From NCBI RefSeq assembly GCF_902635505.1, contig NC_045427.1, positions 134,401,960-134,465,959 of the forward strand: a stretch of 64,000 nucleotides of DNA, in the 5' to 3' direction. The translations under genes were made by a program, and so were the position numbers. Origin of the DNA: Sarcophilus harrisii (Eukaryota > Chordata > Mammalia > Dasyuromorphia > Dasyuridae). The first letter of the stretch is position 1; each line of letters begins with the position of its first letter. The notes beneath the pieces are model-generated. The model did no database searches and was not told the DNA's origin. It saw nothing but the letters and a program-made list of their open reading frames with translations. Positions 19,085-30,899 of this stretch are shown here, in pieces.

Positions 19085-20320
19085 GAAATAAGAATTCAGA
19101 GGATTTCACAGCATATCAAGAGTTGGAAGAAATCTCGGTGACTATCTACACCAAATCAGACCTGAAAAAGAATATCCCATAATTTAACAAGGATGACAAG
19201 TAGCTATCTAATCTTGGTTTGAAGACATCTAATGAAAGGGAACTCGCTGCCTTTCAAAGCAGTTCATTCCAATTTGAATTATTTAAAAATTTGATTACCA
19301 ATTTGTTTGGAGATTTTTTTCCCCTTATATAAAACTTACATTTAAGGCTTTTCAATTTCCGTCTCTTTTTCCTCTACTTTAGCTTAGTCAATGCTGTCAA
19401 ACTCAAATAAGAGACTTAGAAAACCACTTATTAACATCATTTATCTAATCTAATATTATCTGTCTATATCATTTAAGTTTCATTGTATTTTTTGGTTTTT
19501 AAATATTTTACATTTACATTTTAACATGGTTGAAGCCACATAGGAGTGTTGCAGGCCATAATAGATTCTTCTGCTTGCCTCTTTTAACATTTTGGTTTTA
19601 GAGCCAAAAAGAAGAGAAATCTGCTTCTACCTAACAATCCTACCAATACTAGCAATCAGAGCTAAACACTCTCTGTTCCTTCAACGAACCCTCACATGCC
19701 ACCCATTATCCTGATTGCTCTCCTTTGGATGCAATCCAGTTTATCAATATTCTTTCTATAATGGGGTGCCTGATAGTAAACTTAATACTCCAGAAGTGCT
19801 CTAAGATAGCATGTAGCAAGACTATCATGACTTTATCCCTGGAAGCCTTGGTTGCTATATAACACTGTTGACTCATGTTAAGTTGGCAATTCAACTAAAA
19901 GTCCTAGATCTTCTGCAGATGAATTCCTCTTCATCAGTCCTCTCCCTTCTTAACTTGTAAATTTGATTTCTTTTAACCCATTTGAATTCAAATAGAAGAT
20001 TTTATGTTTATCTCATTAAATTTCTAATTATTAGATTTGATCAAAAATTCTAGCCTGTGGGGTAGCTAGGTGGTGCAGTGGATAGGGCACCAGCCTTGAA
20101 GTCAGGAGGCCCCAAATTCAAATGTGGTGTCAGAAACTTAAGACTTCCTAGCTGTGTGGCCCTGGGTAAGTCACTTAACCCCAATTGTCTCAGCAAAAAA
20201 AAAAAAAAGGAGGAAGAAGGAGGAGGAGGAGAACTATCCCTCCCATTTTTGCATAATCTGCAAGTCTGCTTAAACCCCTGATTAAAGTTTTTATAAGGAA
20301 CAAAGGCTTTTTCTTAGTCT
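19085..20320 (-). mobile_element. CR1/L3-like LINE fragment (ancient)
   Basis: Antisense phrases follow the order of CR1-class 3' regions: CACCAAATCAGACCTGAA, GGTTTGAAGACATCTAATGA, TTCCTTCAACGAACCCTC, ATCCTGATTGCTCTCCTTTG, GATGCAATCCAGTTTATCAA, AATACTCCAGAAGTGCTC, CTGTTGACTCATGTTAAG. It continues past a WSINE1 copy with AACTATCCCTCCCATTTTTG. The middle (19310-19600) is poorly recognisable. It is strongly diverged, so it predates the marsupial SINE. Confidence 0.62.
20056..20208 (+). mobile_element. WSINE1-type SINE inside the CR1/L3-like copy
   Basis: Nearly full length: GGGGTAGCTAGGTGGTGCAG, TGGATAGGGCACC, GTCAGGAGGCCCCAAATTCA, GTGTGGCCCTGGGTAAGTCA, CCCCAATTGTCTCAGC and an A run, followed by a GGA-rich tail (to about 20232). 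Confidence 0.92.
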
Positions 20321-20639
20321 TCATTCTTTGTAGCATTTGACCCTGGTGATATACTTTACCTCCTAAATAATCTGATTTGTTAATGATTTTACTTTCTTTA
20401 GGATCTAACTACTCATTCTCATTCTTTAGATAAAGGAATTATACCTTCTAAATATAGGTATGCCCCTAAGGTTTTGTCCTAAAGCCTCTTCTCACCTCAC
20501 TCTTTCTTGGTGAACTTATTGGCTCAATTTTTACCACTATGAAATTATTTCCCCATATAATATACATGTGCAAATACATTATATATTTATGTATGTATAT
20601 TTCTCCAAAATATATAACCAGCCCTCTTCTGAGGTCCAG

Positions 20640-21450
20640 TTACACGTACCCAATTACTCTGTAGACATTATAAGCTAGATGGCCTCTTGCTGTCTCCAAC
20701 TCAAAGCACCCAATGAGAATAGAACTCATTATCTTCACCAAAAAACTACTTTTCCTGTCAAGAGAACTACAGTTTTTCCAATCAGGTTCTTAACCTCAGT
20801 CATTTTCAACTTCTTCACTCTCCCTCATTCCACATATCCAATCAGTTGCTAATTTATGTCATCTCTACATCCCCAACATCTTTCACATCTGTTCTTTTCT
20901 TTCTACTCACAGACACCTATTCTGGTCCCTCCTCCTGTTTCCCTGAACCTATTGTCCTGTTCATTGACTCAAGCCCCTCCCCTCTCCAATCCATCTTTCT
21001 CAAAGCTTCTAAATTGATATTCCTAAATCATAGTTAAGACCATTTCATACCTTTGCCCAACAACATCCAGTGGTTCCCTGGCACAAATTTCTCTATTTGG
21101 TATTTAAAGCTCTTAACAGATAGCCTCCAACCCACCTTTTCAGGCTTACTATACATATATATACCTTCATTAACTCTACAATCCAGTAAAACTGACTCTT
21201 TGGCTGTTCTTCCTCACATAGTACTTTTCTCTGTAATTTTATACTGGCTATTCCTCTATGCCTGAAATATATATTTTCTCACTTATGCTTCTTAACAGCT
21301 CTACTTTCCTTTAAGTCTCACATGCCAACTTCTCTGCCCCTTCCTCAGTTGTTATCACCTTTTCCAAACCTTTGTATATATTCAGCATATATTTCTATAT
21401 ATACTATCTCTTGTTTTTGTATCTCCAGCAACTAGCAGAGTATCTGATGT
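20640..21450 (+). mobile_element. L2 fragment, sense
   Basis: CATCCAGTGGTTCCCTGGCA, TTGGTATTTAAAGCTCTTAA, CCTCCAACCCACCTTTTCAG, TCTATGCCTGAAATATATAT, TCTGCCCCTTCCTCAGTTGT. Frames are closed. Confidence 0.66.
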
Positions 21451-22430
21451 GTTTTAGGGTTTAGAAACCCTCATGGTCCCTCCCTTCCCTGAGAGAGACC
21501 TCTGAAGATTAAATCAGATTATTAATGTTTTAAGCCCAGGGTATGAACTAAGTGCTTAGGAATACACATACAAGCAAAAACAAATATACTCTCTTTATTC
21601 AAGGAGTTTGCACTCTGATCCAGAAAATAAAATGTAAAAGGAACTGAAAAAGAGGGAAAAGGAAGAGTCAGGAAGGAAGATACTGAGAGCAAGATACAAA
21701 AGGCCACAGAAGGGAAGGATTCTGGGCAAATAAATCAGAAAATTCCAAGATCTCCAGATTTCCCCCACATCAAAACAAAATTGCACCTCAGAGCAAAAGT
21801 AAACTATGAAAAATAAATAAAACATGGGACAAAACAAGGGTGCTACAGAGACACAGGAGAAGAACCAAAGAACAATAAGGGATCCCAGGTTGGGCCAGGG
21901 TGAAGGGCACACACCACACACCAAGCTGGGCCTCCTGGGGAGAGCTGTGCTTGGCTGGAGCCTCAGCAGTCTCCTCCCTGACAGTGTGGAGAAGGGGTAG
22001 GGTGGGGTCTGAGTCTCAAAAGATTGAGGTAGCCCCAGGCCTGCCTGTGCCACAGAGACCTGGGTGAGGAGCCAGCACCCCTGAATTCAGAGAAGTGGGG
22101 CAGAGAGACTGGAAGAGAGCTCTAGGTTTAGGGTTCAGAGGGGAGAGCTGAGGTGAAGCCAGAGGCCCCATCCTCTCACCCTACAATGAGAGGAGTTCAC
22201 ACGAATGCTTCTCATTTTAAAAAAAAGTGAATTGGCAAAGAGCTTGGCATAGAAACTTACTAAGGAATAAGGGAAGACCAGGGGATCATCTTCCCTAAAG
22301 AGTCTTAAAAAAGAAAATGGTTCTTTGGAAATTAGAATTGGGCAAGGAGAAGCCAGTGAAACTATGAGACCAAGAAATAACAAAACAAAATATAAAGAAT
22401 GGAAAAATAGAAGAGAATGTGAGACATAAA
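21451..22430. other. Mostly unrecognised stretch
   Basis: A weak antisense L2 3'-end trace at 21525-21660 (TTCAAGGAGTTTGCACTCTG). 21660-22430 is not recognised; the 152-residue minus-strand frame has no family I know. Confidence 0.4.
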
Positions 22431-22440
22431 AAAAGCAACA

Positions 22441-22589
22441 GAACGGGACAACTAGATGGCACAATGCATAGAGTACCGACCCTGAAATCAGGGACCCGAG
22501 TTCAAATCTGATCTCAGACACTTAATACTTCCTATCTGTGTGACACTGGGCAAGTCACTTTACCCCAATTGCCTTAGCAAAAAGAAAAG
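22441..22589 (+). mobile_element. WSINE1-type SINE with target duplicates
   Basis: GGGACAACTAGATGGCACAA, GAGTTCAAATCTGATCTCAG, GTGTGACACTGGGCAAGTCA, CCCCAATTGCCTTAGC plus an A-rich tail. AAAAGCAACA flanks it on both sides (22431-22440 and 22590-22599). Confidence 0.93.
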
Positions 22590-22599
22590 AAAAGCAACA

Positions 22600-23700
22600 A
22601 CTCAAGAAGAGAAAACATAAGAATAATTGACTTATCTGAATACTGTGACCAAAAAAGAACCTTGAATCAATAATACAAAAAATAACCAAAGAAAATCAAA
22701 CTGAAGTGATAGAACAAGAGGAGAAAGTGGAATTAGAAAAAAAAAAAAAATCAACTGATCATCCACCTCAAAGCAATCCTACATGGAAAACACATAGGAA
22801 TATTATTACTAAATTTTGAAAGCCCAAAAACTCCTATTCAAATATGTTGGAGTTACAGTGAAAATTGTACAGGATTTATCAGCAAATATAATAAAAGATG
22901 GCAGTTCTAAAATAATATATATTGACAATCAAAATAACTAGGCCTGTGACCAAAAATATTATATCCTGCAAAATTAAGCATAAAGTTGATTGGAAAAAAA
23001 TGGATATTCAACGAACTCACAAATTTTAAGGATCTTGTCTCAACCAAACCTAAACTCAATAGAAAAATTATAAGAGCCAATATCAAAGACTAATTTCAAG
23101 GGACTTAATAATGACAAATTGTTTGTTTTACATATGTCTAAGATTAATATTAGTAATTTGGTAATCCAAAAGGAAGGCTAGGGCAGAACTGAGTATGATC
23201 TGACTCTAAAATGCAAAACTATCTAGGAAAAGGTAAAAATAGCACTTATTCTATATGAATAAGGTATAGAAGAAGAACTGATACGGACATTAGGTGGGGG
23301 AGGAAGGTTGGAAGTTCTGAAAACCTACTCACATAAGGATTGGTTAAATAAGGAACTATATACATTATAGGAAGGAAATTTATAGATATAAAATATATGT
23401 ATATATGTGGGTGTGTACACATACACAGATATACCATGAAGGTATAGCATCCTTCAGAAATCTATAAAGAAATAAGGGGAAAGAGAATAGGATAGGGTGG
23501 GATATAGAAGGGTGTATAGATTCATAGCAATAGGACATGGTGTGTAGATTAATGGGAATGGGGACATAGAGGTAGGAAACAGGAAAGGATGCATGGGGCA
23601 GGCGGAGGTTAAGTGATAGCCAAACAAGTTAAGGAGTAGATCTAAAGTAGAAGAGTTAGCAGGGATAGGAAATAAGAGATATACACAAACATAATAACAA
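22600..23700 (+). mobile_element. Degraded non-LTR relic, family uncertain
   Basis: A-rich sequence with phrases such as AGGATTTATCAGCAAATATA and ATATTATATCCTGCAAAATTAAG that recall the first-ORF part of marsupial L1/HAL1-like LINEs. From about 23160 it shares GATCTGACTCTAAAATGCAA and ACATTAGGTGGGGGAGGAAG with the stretch at 15350-15670. No open frame survives. Confidence 0.35.
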
Positions 23701-23799
23701 GGGTCAAGAGTAAAATTTATTAGGAGAAAAAAAAATGGGTTGTAATCCTTGAACTCAAAGTCAAACAAAGATTCAATCAAGAAAGAAATATATATTATA

Positions 23800-23930
23800 T
23801 GTCATTCATATTAATATTATTTTAGATGCATGTTTATGTATAAATGCATATATACATGTGTGTATGTGTCTGTGGATATGTATATAGGTATGCATGTAGG
23901 TGTATGTATGTATACATAAATATATCTGTG
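23800..23930 (+). repeat. (TG/TA)n microsatellite
   Basis: Imperfect ATGTATGTGT-like units. 23931-24450 beyond it has no recognised feature. Confidence 0.7.
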
Positions 23931-24454
23931 TTTTACTGTAACCTGCTTAAGGAAGGGGATGAAAGGGAAAAAAAGAAAAGTAAAAAATGTACAGCAGAGA
24001 ACAAAAGAATAAGGAAGCAAAGAAAAGAGATAATCGTGTAACGTCTTCTATTATTATTATATATGCTTTCTTAACGTAGAATTTGTTACCTATTTTGAAT
24101 CCTCCCTGATGTTTTACTGAGGACATGACAATGTTTTGTTTGGTTTTGTTTATTTTTTTTCCTTTTTCAGTCTATCTTTTTCTATTCGATTTTTCTTATT
24201 TTGTATTTAGTTTTACATAAATTTTAAAAAAGGTTACAGAGTCAATGGTTCAATTCCTTACAAGTAACAATACTAACAATAGCATAAAAGCCTCTAGTGA
24301 TGGATTTTTGATAATCAGCCAGAGGACACAATTATTTCAATACAAAGGTATTAATTATGTAGCAAAAATCAGAAACTTTGCAATCTAATGTAATTTAGAG
24401 AGTGCTCTTCCTGAGAGGGAAGGGAGGATCAAAATTAAAACAGTATTCTAAGTA

Positions 24455-24960
24455 AATGGCCTACATGCTTTTTCAATTTCCTATGGGTTTAACTAACATC
24501 TTTCTACAGATGACTTTTAGATTTTATCCAATCTCAGTGTCTTCCTTGAGCTTCAGCCCCACCTTATCAATTGCCTATCAAACAATTCAAATTGAATTTC
24601 CTAGAGATCTTTTAAATTCAAAAAATTCAAAATCGAATTCATTTTCTCAACACACATCTCCAAGCTCTTCTAAACTTTCCTATTTCTGTCAAAGGCAGCA
24701 CCATCCTTCCATTCTCCCAGGTTTATAACGTCATTACTATCATCAATTCCTAATTCTCCCTCACTCTAAATATTCATTCTGTTGCCAAATCTTGACATTT
24801 CTACATTTAAAACAGCATCCATATCTGAGCTCTACTTTCTACTTACAAAGGTACCACTTTAGTTCAGGACTCCATCACCTCTTGTCTAGATTATTACCAC
24901 AGGCTTCCTAACTCAAGACTCTCAGTATTCTACTACATTCTTTTGTTGACAATTTAATTT
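24455..24960 (+). mobile_element. L2 fragment, sense
   Basis: CAGCACCATCCTTCCATTCT, CCCAGGTTTATAACGTCATT, GTTCAGGACTCCATCACCTC, TTGTCTAGATTATTACCACA follow the order of the L2 ORF2 3' part. Confidence 0.6.
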
Positions 24961-25039
24961 TCCTTAATCAAAGGCCCTGATGTCAGTTAATTTGAGGGCC
25001 TTTATATTGGCTCTAGCATAAATTATAAACTCCTCTTTT

Positions 25040-25920
25040 TTTAGCGTTTACACTTTATAAAAGAGCTGGACAGATAGGAAGAGAACCAAGAGTAGCTTCA
25101 TGGAAATCAAAGGAAAGGAAAATATCCAAGAGGAGCTAGAATGTGGCTGGCAGTGTCAAAACGTGTAGAAAGAGATCAAGCTAAATTTAAAAGGTCATTG
25201 GATTAGTAATTGAAAGATCATTAGTAACTCTGATGATAATAGTTCCCGTCTAGATATGGAAGCCAAAATCCACAGGACTGAGAAATGTGTAGGAGAGATA
25301 GAGAAATAATGATAGTTCATTGTGACTAATTTTTCCTAGGATTTGAGCAAAAAGAGCTATTAAATGAAGCTTGAGAGTTTGCAGCTTAGTGACTAGTGTT
25401 GAACCTTGGGTCAAGATGACTTGAATGTATTCAAACCCTGCTTCAAGTATTTAATAATTGTATGACTCTGGGCAAGTAATTTAATTTAACCTTACATTTT
25501 TTTAATCAGTAAAATGGGAATGATAATAGCACCTACATCATAGGGCTTTTGTAGAGATGAAATGAGATAAAAGCACTTTGCAAACTTTAATGTACTACAT
25601 AAATGTTAATAAACACTGCTTTCCTTCCTTTCTTTCCAGCTAAAATCTCATCTTCTTCAAAAACCCTTTCCCATTCTTCTTTAATGCACAGCCTTTTATC
25701 AAGGCCCATAAAATGATATCCAGCATATACTGTTTGCTTATAATTTGTTTATATTGTTTGCATAATATTTTTCCTATCAGTGAGTGTTTAGAGAACAAGA
25801 AGAGTTAATTTTTTTTGCTTTTTTTTTTTGGTTATCCCTAGCACTTAGGAAAGTGTCTTTCAGTAGTAGATGCTTAATAAAAACTTGTTTATTTGATTTG
25901 ATTTGACACATTCTCCAATT
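25040..25920. mobile_element. L2 pieces and a CORE-SINE
   Basis: Antisense L2 at about 25060-25240 (AAAGGTCATTGGATTAGTAA). A sense CORE-SINE at 25385-25612 (GACTCTGGGCAAGTAATTTA, AAAGCACTTTGCAAACTTTA). A sense L2 3' end at about 25640-25905 (GCACTTAGGAAAGTGTCTTT, AGATGCTTAATAAAAACTTG). Confidence 0.65.
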
Positions 25921-26133
25921 AGTTCAGATGGAGAACAAGAGAAAAGTGGATTCAAAGGTAGTAACTCATAATTCTAAGTTTCTCAAAGTCCTTTTTTTCT
26001 CTTAGAGTTTATTTAGGAAATTCCCCTTAGATGTGTTGTAGCTTTTGGCTAAAGTCTCAGAAAAGAAAACAGATCTAATTGTAAAGGATTTATCCAAGGA
26101 AAATAATTCCTGAACCTAGAATTCATAGAATTT

Positions 26134-26186
26134 TTGTTTTTTTGCTAAGGCAATTGCGGTTAAGTGACTTGCCTAGGGTCACATAG
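26134..26186 (-). mobile_element. Short 5'-truncated WSINE1
   Basis: Only the last 50 or so bases of the SINE are present: T run, TTTGCTAAGGCAATTGCGGT, TAAGTGACTTGCCTAGGGTC. It is flanked by a perfect 15-base duplicate GAATTCATAGAATTT (26119-26133 and 26187-26201). Confidence 0.93.
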
Positions 26187-26229
26187 GAATTCATAGAATT
26201 TACAAAACTTTTAAAGAAATTAGTATCCT

Positions 26230-29055
26230 TAGTTCACCAATTATTCTGAAAAAATATATATGAGAGAAAGAACCCTATCAGAATTTTTTTGACTAGTATA
26301 GTCCTAATAACAAAAACAGGGAACAATAAAACATTAAAAAAAAAAAAAAAAACAGAGCAATATCATTAATGAACACAAACTCAAAATATTTAAACAGAAT
26401 ACCATTAAAACAATTACACTGATTTATCCAAGAAATTGTGACCAAGTAAGACTTTTATGCAAGTCAGGTTCCACATCAGGAAAACAACCAACCTAATTAA
26501 TTATATTAAAAACCTCATGATTATCTCAATAGATTAAAAAAAGACTTTGACAAAATATCACACTTGTGTGTTAAAAAACATACAAAATATAGACCTAGAG
26601 ATATATTTTTAAAAACATCAAAAACAAGTATCATATACAATGAATATATATTAGAACCTTTTCCAATAAATATGAGACATAAGTGAGGATGCTCACTTTT
26701 CCCATTATTATTTGGTAGAAGTCTGGAAATGCTATCAAGAGCAATGAAAAAAGAAAAAAGAATTAAAGAAACAAAAATAAGTAAAGAGGAAATAAACTAA
26801 ACCTGTTTGCTTATAATATCATGGCTTATTTGGAAAATTCCAGAGAATCAGCAAAAAATATTGAGATTATAACTTTAATAAAGTTGTAGACTAGGAAAAT
26901 AAATCCTCAAAAGTCAATATCATTATGATATAAAAATAATAAAACATAAGAAGCAATAAGAGAAAGGGAAATTCCATTCCACAGAACTAAAAACTGCATA
27001 AAATATTTGGGGAAGAATCTCCAAAGCACACTAAAGACTTATATGGATCCAATTACAAAATTCTCCATAAAGAAATAAAGAACAATCTAAATAAGTAAGA
27101 AAGTATTCTGTGTTCATAGCTAGGCTGTGCCAATATAATAAAAATGACAACACAGCCAAAATTAACTTATAATTTTAATACTATGCCAATCAAAAAACAA
27201 GGGGATACTTAAAAGAGCTTGATAAAATAATAACAAAATTTATCTAGAAAAATAAAACATCTAGAATGTCAATGGAATGATGAAAATAAATAAGGATGAA
27301 AGAGGAAACAATACTTCCAGACTTCAAACTATCTTATGAAGCAACAGTCATCAAAACCATTTGGTACTGGTTAAAGAAAAGAGAGATAAATGTGTAAAAT
27401 AGACTAGACAAGGAAGATTCAGTAAAAAAGAGAACTCAGTAATCTAGTGATTGATAAAATGGAGAATACAAATTAGCTGGGGGAAACTCCCTATTTGATG
27501 AAAACTGATGAAAAACTGGAAAGTATGCTGGCAGAAATTAGGCTTAGATAAACATCTTAAACATGTATGTGGCTATGTTTCCTTAATATTAAAGATCATA
27601 CTATTAAAAAAAAAAAAACTAGAACAGAAACAAATCATTTACAGCTATGGGTAAAAAATGTATTAACTAAATAAGAGAGATTACATAACTCTGATTACTT
27701 AAAACTAAAAAGCTGCAATTCATATTAATGCACTTAAGAAGGAAAGTGGTAGAAAGGGAAAAAAGCTTTGCATAAAATTTCTCTGAAAAGGTTTTGGTAT
27801 CCAAGATATGATATTTTAAAACATACACATACACATAAATATATACACATACACCCATATGTGTGTGTATTGTATATCTGGATACATGCGGGTACATATA
27901 TGTGTGTGTGCATACACAAACACATATATGACTAGCTATTCCATAATAAATAAGGCAGCTAAGAGGACAGTAGATAGAATGCTGATCCTGAAGAGAGGAA
28001 GACTCATCTTCCCCAACCTTCAGACATTTACTAACTGTGGCTCTGGACAAGTCACTTAGCCCTATTTGCCTCAGTTTCCTCATCTATTAAATAGGCTGGA
28101 GAAGGAAATAGCAAACCACTGCAGGATGTTTGCCAAGAAAACTCCAAATAGAGTCATGAAGAACTGATCACAAATGAAAAATAACAAATCAATAAGTGGG
28201 TCAAAGGATAGGAACAAAGAATTCTCCAAATGCTCAATGGTAAGAGAAATGCAAATCCAAAAAACCCTAAGGTTTTACCTTGCACTCTGAAAATTGACAA
28301 AAATGACCCCAAAATATCAATAGTTGACATTGGAAAGGTTGTCCAAAGATAGGTATTCTATAATACACTGCTGATGGAGAAATATGTGACGTGCTACAAT
28401 CATTTTGGAAAGCAAGTTGGAATTAGGAAAAAAAATGTGACCAAAAGGTTCATAACCTTTGAAGCAGAGACTCCACTACTGGGTTTATAGCCCAAGGAAG
28501 CCATCATTGGGAAAAAAGCCCCCATATACTCCAAAACATTTACAACAGCATTTTTGTGATAGCTAAGAATTGTAAACAAAGTGGAAGCCTGTCAAGTGGA
28601 GAATGATATGTATGATGAATGAAGAGAAACATGGAAAGATCTATATAAAAGGATGTAGAGTGAAGTAAGCAAAGCCGAGAAAATAACAGACACAGTAACT
28701 ATAGCAATGTAAAATTAAAAAAAAAAAAAAAAAAGAAATACCAAAAAATCAAAATATAAGTGAAACAAAATTATAAAGATCAAGCAGGTCTCAAAAGAGA
28801 TATGAGAAGATACCCTTCCAATTATGTCCTTTTGTCAAGACGGGAGATCCATAGGAATTATAAACACTGCACATGTTTTCAGACTTGTTTCAATGTATTT
28901 ATCAGTTGTGCTGAATTTTTTTTCCCCTCTCTTAAAAAATACTATTTGTCATATGAGGTAATGCTTCAGGAAAGAGAAGGGAAGGGATACACGAAATGGT
29001 ATGATGATATAAGAAACAAAAAAAATCAATAAAATTATTTTTAAAAAATAAAAGA
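26230..29055 (+). mobile_element. Decayed L1 with ORF2 region and 3' end
   Basis: About 2.8 kb of L1 in sense. Recognisable ORF2-region phrases include AGACTTTGACAAAATATCAC, GGATGCTCACTTTTCCCATT, AATATTTGGGGAAGAATCTC, TTCCAGACTTCAAACTATC and AGCAACAGTCATCAAAACCA. All frames are closed many times, so it is a dead copy. Its 3' part runs from about 28190 to an A-rich end near 29055. A microsatellite (about 27825-27940) and a MAR1-type SINE interrupt it. Confidence 0.82.
27948..28185 (+). mobile_element. MAR1-type CORE-SINE inside the L1 copy
   Basis: GGCAGCTAAGAGGACAGTAG, GACTCATCTTCCCCAACCTT, GACAAGTCACTTAGCCCTAT, TTTGCCTCAGTTTCCTCATC and TGGAGAAGGAAATAGCAAAC are in family order, ending with TAGAGTCATGAAGAACTG. 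Confidence 0.85.
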
Positions 29056-29199
29056 ATAGATTTAGTGATCTATAGGCCAGTGAAATTGACTTTTTTTTTT
29101 TCTGGGCAAAATTATAGTATATATTATTTAAAGGCTGATTAATAAATACTTAGAAAAAGTAGTGATCACTAAGTGTCTGCATGACTTCTTCAAGAACAG

Positions 29200-29932
29200 A
29201 TAATGCAAAAGCCATTCCCTAAGAGATAAAAGAATAAAAGTTCTCAAAAGAATTAGAAATCATTAACAGCCATATGAAAGAATGCTCCAAATCCCTATAT
29301 AATAAGAAAAATGAAACCCAAACACTATCCAGGTTTTACTTCACATCCTCCAAATTGACAAAAATGATCAATGATGAGAGTAGTCAATGCTGGAAAGATT
29401 GTGGGAAGATAGGTACCCTGATGCTTTGTTGATAGAACTATGAAACAAAGTGATCAAAATTTGGAATTATGTAAATATTAAAATGTCCATATCTTTAGAT
29501 CCTGAGGCAATACTACTAATAGACTTTTATTCCAAAGGGAAATCACTGATTAGAATAAAGTCCCATATGCAACATAATGTTTATGGCAATACTTTTTGTG
29601 ACAGTAAAGAATTTGAAACAAAGTAGATATCAATCAGCTAGGGAATGGCTAAACAAAATATGATAACTAAATGCAGTGGAATATCACTGTGCTTTAAGAA
29701 ATCTCAAACTAAATGAATATAAAGATACAAGGTAAGATCTGCATAGAATGTTGCAGAGCTAAGTGAACAGAATGAGAAAACAGTCAACATAATGACTACA
29801 ACAATGTAACAATTACAGAAAACCCAAAAAGTAAATTTTGTAAAATAATAGAACAGACATGACCCCAGTAAAGAGATAACAAGAAGGTATTCATTCATAC
29901 ATAAAACAAGGGACATCAATAATTTTTTTAAA
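29200..29932 (+). mobile_element. Second decayed L1 3' fragment
   Basis: Sense L1 sequence corresponding to part of 28230-28700 in the previous copy: TTGACAAAAATGATCAATG, GGAAAGATTGTGGGAAGATA, AATGACTACAACAATGTAAC. It lies head to tail with the preceding element. Confidence 0.72.
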
Positions 29933-29948
29933 GAAATGATACTAGATT

Positions 29949-30017
29949 AATCTTTTTTTCTTTTTCTTTTTTCTTTTTCTTTTTTCTTTTTCTTTTTCTT
30001 TTTTTTTTTTTTTTTTT
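29949..30017 (+). repeat. T/C-rich simple repeat
   Basis: An imperfect (TTTTC)n-like stretch ending in a pure T run. Confidence 0.85.
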
Positions 30018-30034
30018 GACAGTGTTACCAGCTT

Positions 30035-30899
30035 GGTGAAGAAAGAACATGCTGTGAGTTTGAGAATGCTTCTCATATTATTTTTTTGAAAAAATATGGA
30101 GAGATATAGCTAAAAAATGGCATAATGAAATGCACTAAGAGCTCAATGATTAGCCCTATCCAAAGAATAGTTACTAATGGTTCAATATCAATTTGTCTAA
30201 GATGTAGCCAAGATAGAGTAATAGAATAGAAGTCATGGAATGGAATGAAAGACATGTGCCAAAATCCCATAAAATGCCCATGGCATTTGGAATAAATGGA
30301 AAAGGATTTATTAATCCCTTAGTTTATACCAAGTATCATGCTCAGCGATGCAAAGGGTAAAAGCAAGATAGTTCCTGCTCTCAAATAGCATGGAGTTATG
30401 CAGGTTGGTGAAATGTGAGAACAGGATATTCAAAGGATCATCCACATGAATAATAAAGCCACAAAGAAGAAGTAAAAAAGAAAACTGAAGGAGATACTAT
30501 CCTTGAAGAGAAAAAATGATGGCTCTCATGAGTCTAACCTGGATTGCCCAGAGGTATTTCACCACTGCTCCAAGGCATGGTTTTGGACTGGTGGAATGAT
30601 TACTTTCTGAATGTCTTTGTGAAAGATGAAGTTAGGTTTGAGAGTTTGAAAGAGGACAGACTTCTTCATTCCTGTGCTGAGAAAGGTCACATGTAGTTCT
30701 AGACTCTTCAAGTAAAGACCACAGAAAGAGATAACCAATTTTAGGAAACAGTTGACTTTTCAATATGGTTGATTTCCAGTTCACCTTCCTAGAAAATTTA
30801 GGAAAAGATTCCTTGAAATTTAGAATAGACCAAATAAAAGCCAATGACTCTTTAAAATAAGAAATATTTAAAACAGTTCAAATAACTGAAAAAAATGTA
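30035..30899. other. Mostly unrecognised stretch
   Basis: A weak antisense L2 3'-end match (30300-30400, AGTTCCTGCTCTCAAATAGC). No gene seen. Confidence 0.4.

Noticed and set aside
21595-22521. Minus-strand frames of 152 and 128 residues as genes
   Set aside because: No family similarity I recognise, hydrophobic low-complexity content, and one overlaps a WSINE1 copy.
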